From RGIG8782 sp017475895 (GTDB taxonomy: Bacteria > Pseudomonadota > Alphaproteobacteria > Rickettsiales > UBA1997), in contig CAMVHP010000053.1 of NCBI GenBank assembly GCA_947167315.1, positions 1 to 6,256 of the forward strand: 6,256 bases of DNA, read 5' to 3'. The notes under the pieces were generated by a model. It had not been told where the DNA came from. It was given only the letters and a program-made list of their open reading frames with translations, and made no database searches. The translations under genes and the position numbers were made by a program. Below are positions 6,185 to 6,256 of this stretch, one piece after another (positions within the stretch are counted from its first letter, which is position 1; every line of letters begins with the position of its first letter).

Positions 6185-6256
6185 CTTAATTTTTTTCTTC
6201 CTTCCCCCTCCCAAAATTCCCCCTCATCCCCATAATTACTATTCAATCTCTCTTTC
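6176..6256 (+). other. 81-base G-free, pyrimidine-rich tract at the window end
   Basis: From 6176 to the last base the + strand has no G at all. The part after the stop codon is T- and C-rich, with C runs that stand out against the A/T-rich rest of the window. No + strand gene is seen in it. It may be a 3' untranslated or intergenic region, or the G-rich control region or end of a minus-strand gene beyond the window. Confidence 0.7.
6204..6231 (-). other. Putative G-quadruplex on the minus strand
   Basis: Four C runs on the + strand (6204-6208, 6210-6212, 6219-6223 and 6228-6231) are G runs of 5, 3, 5 and 4 on the minus strand, with loops of 1, 6 and 4 bases. This fits the standard G3+N1-7 quadruplex rule; the + strand could form an i-motif. 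It is the only such cluster I saw in the window. Confidence 0.6.

Noticed and set aside
6174..6198. A/T hairpin with a T run at the end of the nuclease-like gene as a terminator
   Set aside because: The stem is almost wholly A-U, needs a bulge and includes the stop codon; the T run is part of the stem, not after it.
6137..6255. Minus-strand frame open from the right edge, about 39 codons, as the end of a convergent gene
   Set aside because: It stays open mainly because the G-rich strand lacks stops, its glycine and glutamate codons (GGG, GAG) differ from the genes here, and no family is recognisable. Sequence beyond 6256 would settle it.

Overview
The window is strongly A+T-rich and gene-dense, and every credible gene lies on the + strand. 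The endonuclease III reads like its counterparts in Rickettsiales and related Alphaproteobacteria, and the serine dehydratase is the single-chain proteobacterial type. I therefore infer an A+T-rich, probably host-associated alphaproteobacterium (Rickettsiales, Holosporales or a low-GC gut lineage). This rests on remembered family resemblance, not a search. TAA, TAG and TGA all end genes here, so there is no sign of a recoded stop.

Layout. Positions 1-1224 hold the 3' part of an ABC exporter gene (membrane domain plus ATPase). It is broken at the domain boundary by TAA CAA TAA, followed at once by a Shine-Dalgarno-like GGTGAT and an ATG. After a 70-base gap with a possible promoter comes an HtpX-like M48 membrane metalloprotease (1295-2401). 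Its stop overlaps the start of nth, endonuclease III (2398-3027), so these two are translationally coupled. An A/T-only spacer with two 23-base palindromes precedes sdaA, an iron-sulfur L-serine dehydratase with an unusual cysteine-rich tail (3181-4593). A DMT/EamA permease (4622-5506) follows 28 bases later and is probably co-transcribed. After another short gap with a promoter candidate lies a 202-residue protein with an HsdR-N-like PD-(D/E)XK nuclease domain and a C-terminal membrane hairpin (5576-6184). The window ends in an 81-base stretch without a single G on the + strand, whose complement matches the G-quadruplex pattern.

How the genes work together. There is no single obvious pathway. 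SdaA breaks serine down to pyruvate and ammonia, and the permease beside it may carry a related amino acid or metabolite (inference). The exporter and the M48 protease both belong to the membrane and envelope; nth does base-excision repair. No complete defence system is visible. The membrane-anchored nuclease-like protein is the most likely part of something undescribed, and its downstream partner, if any, lies beyond the window.
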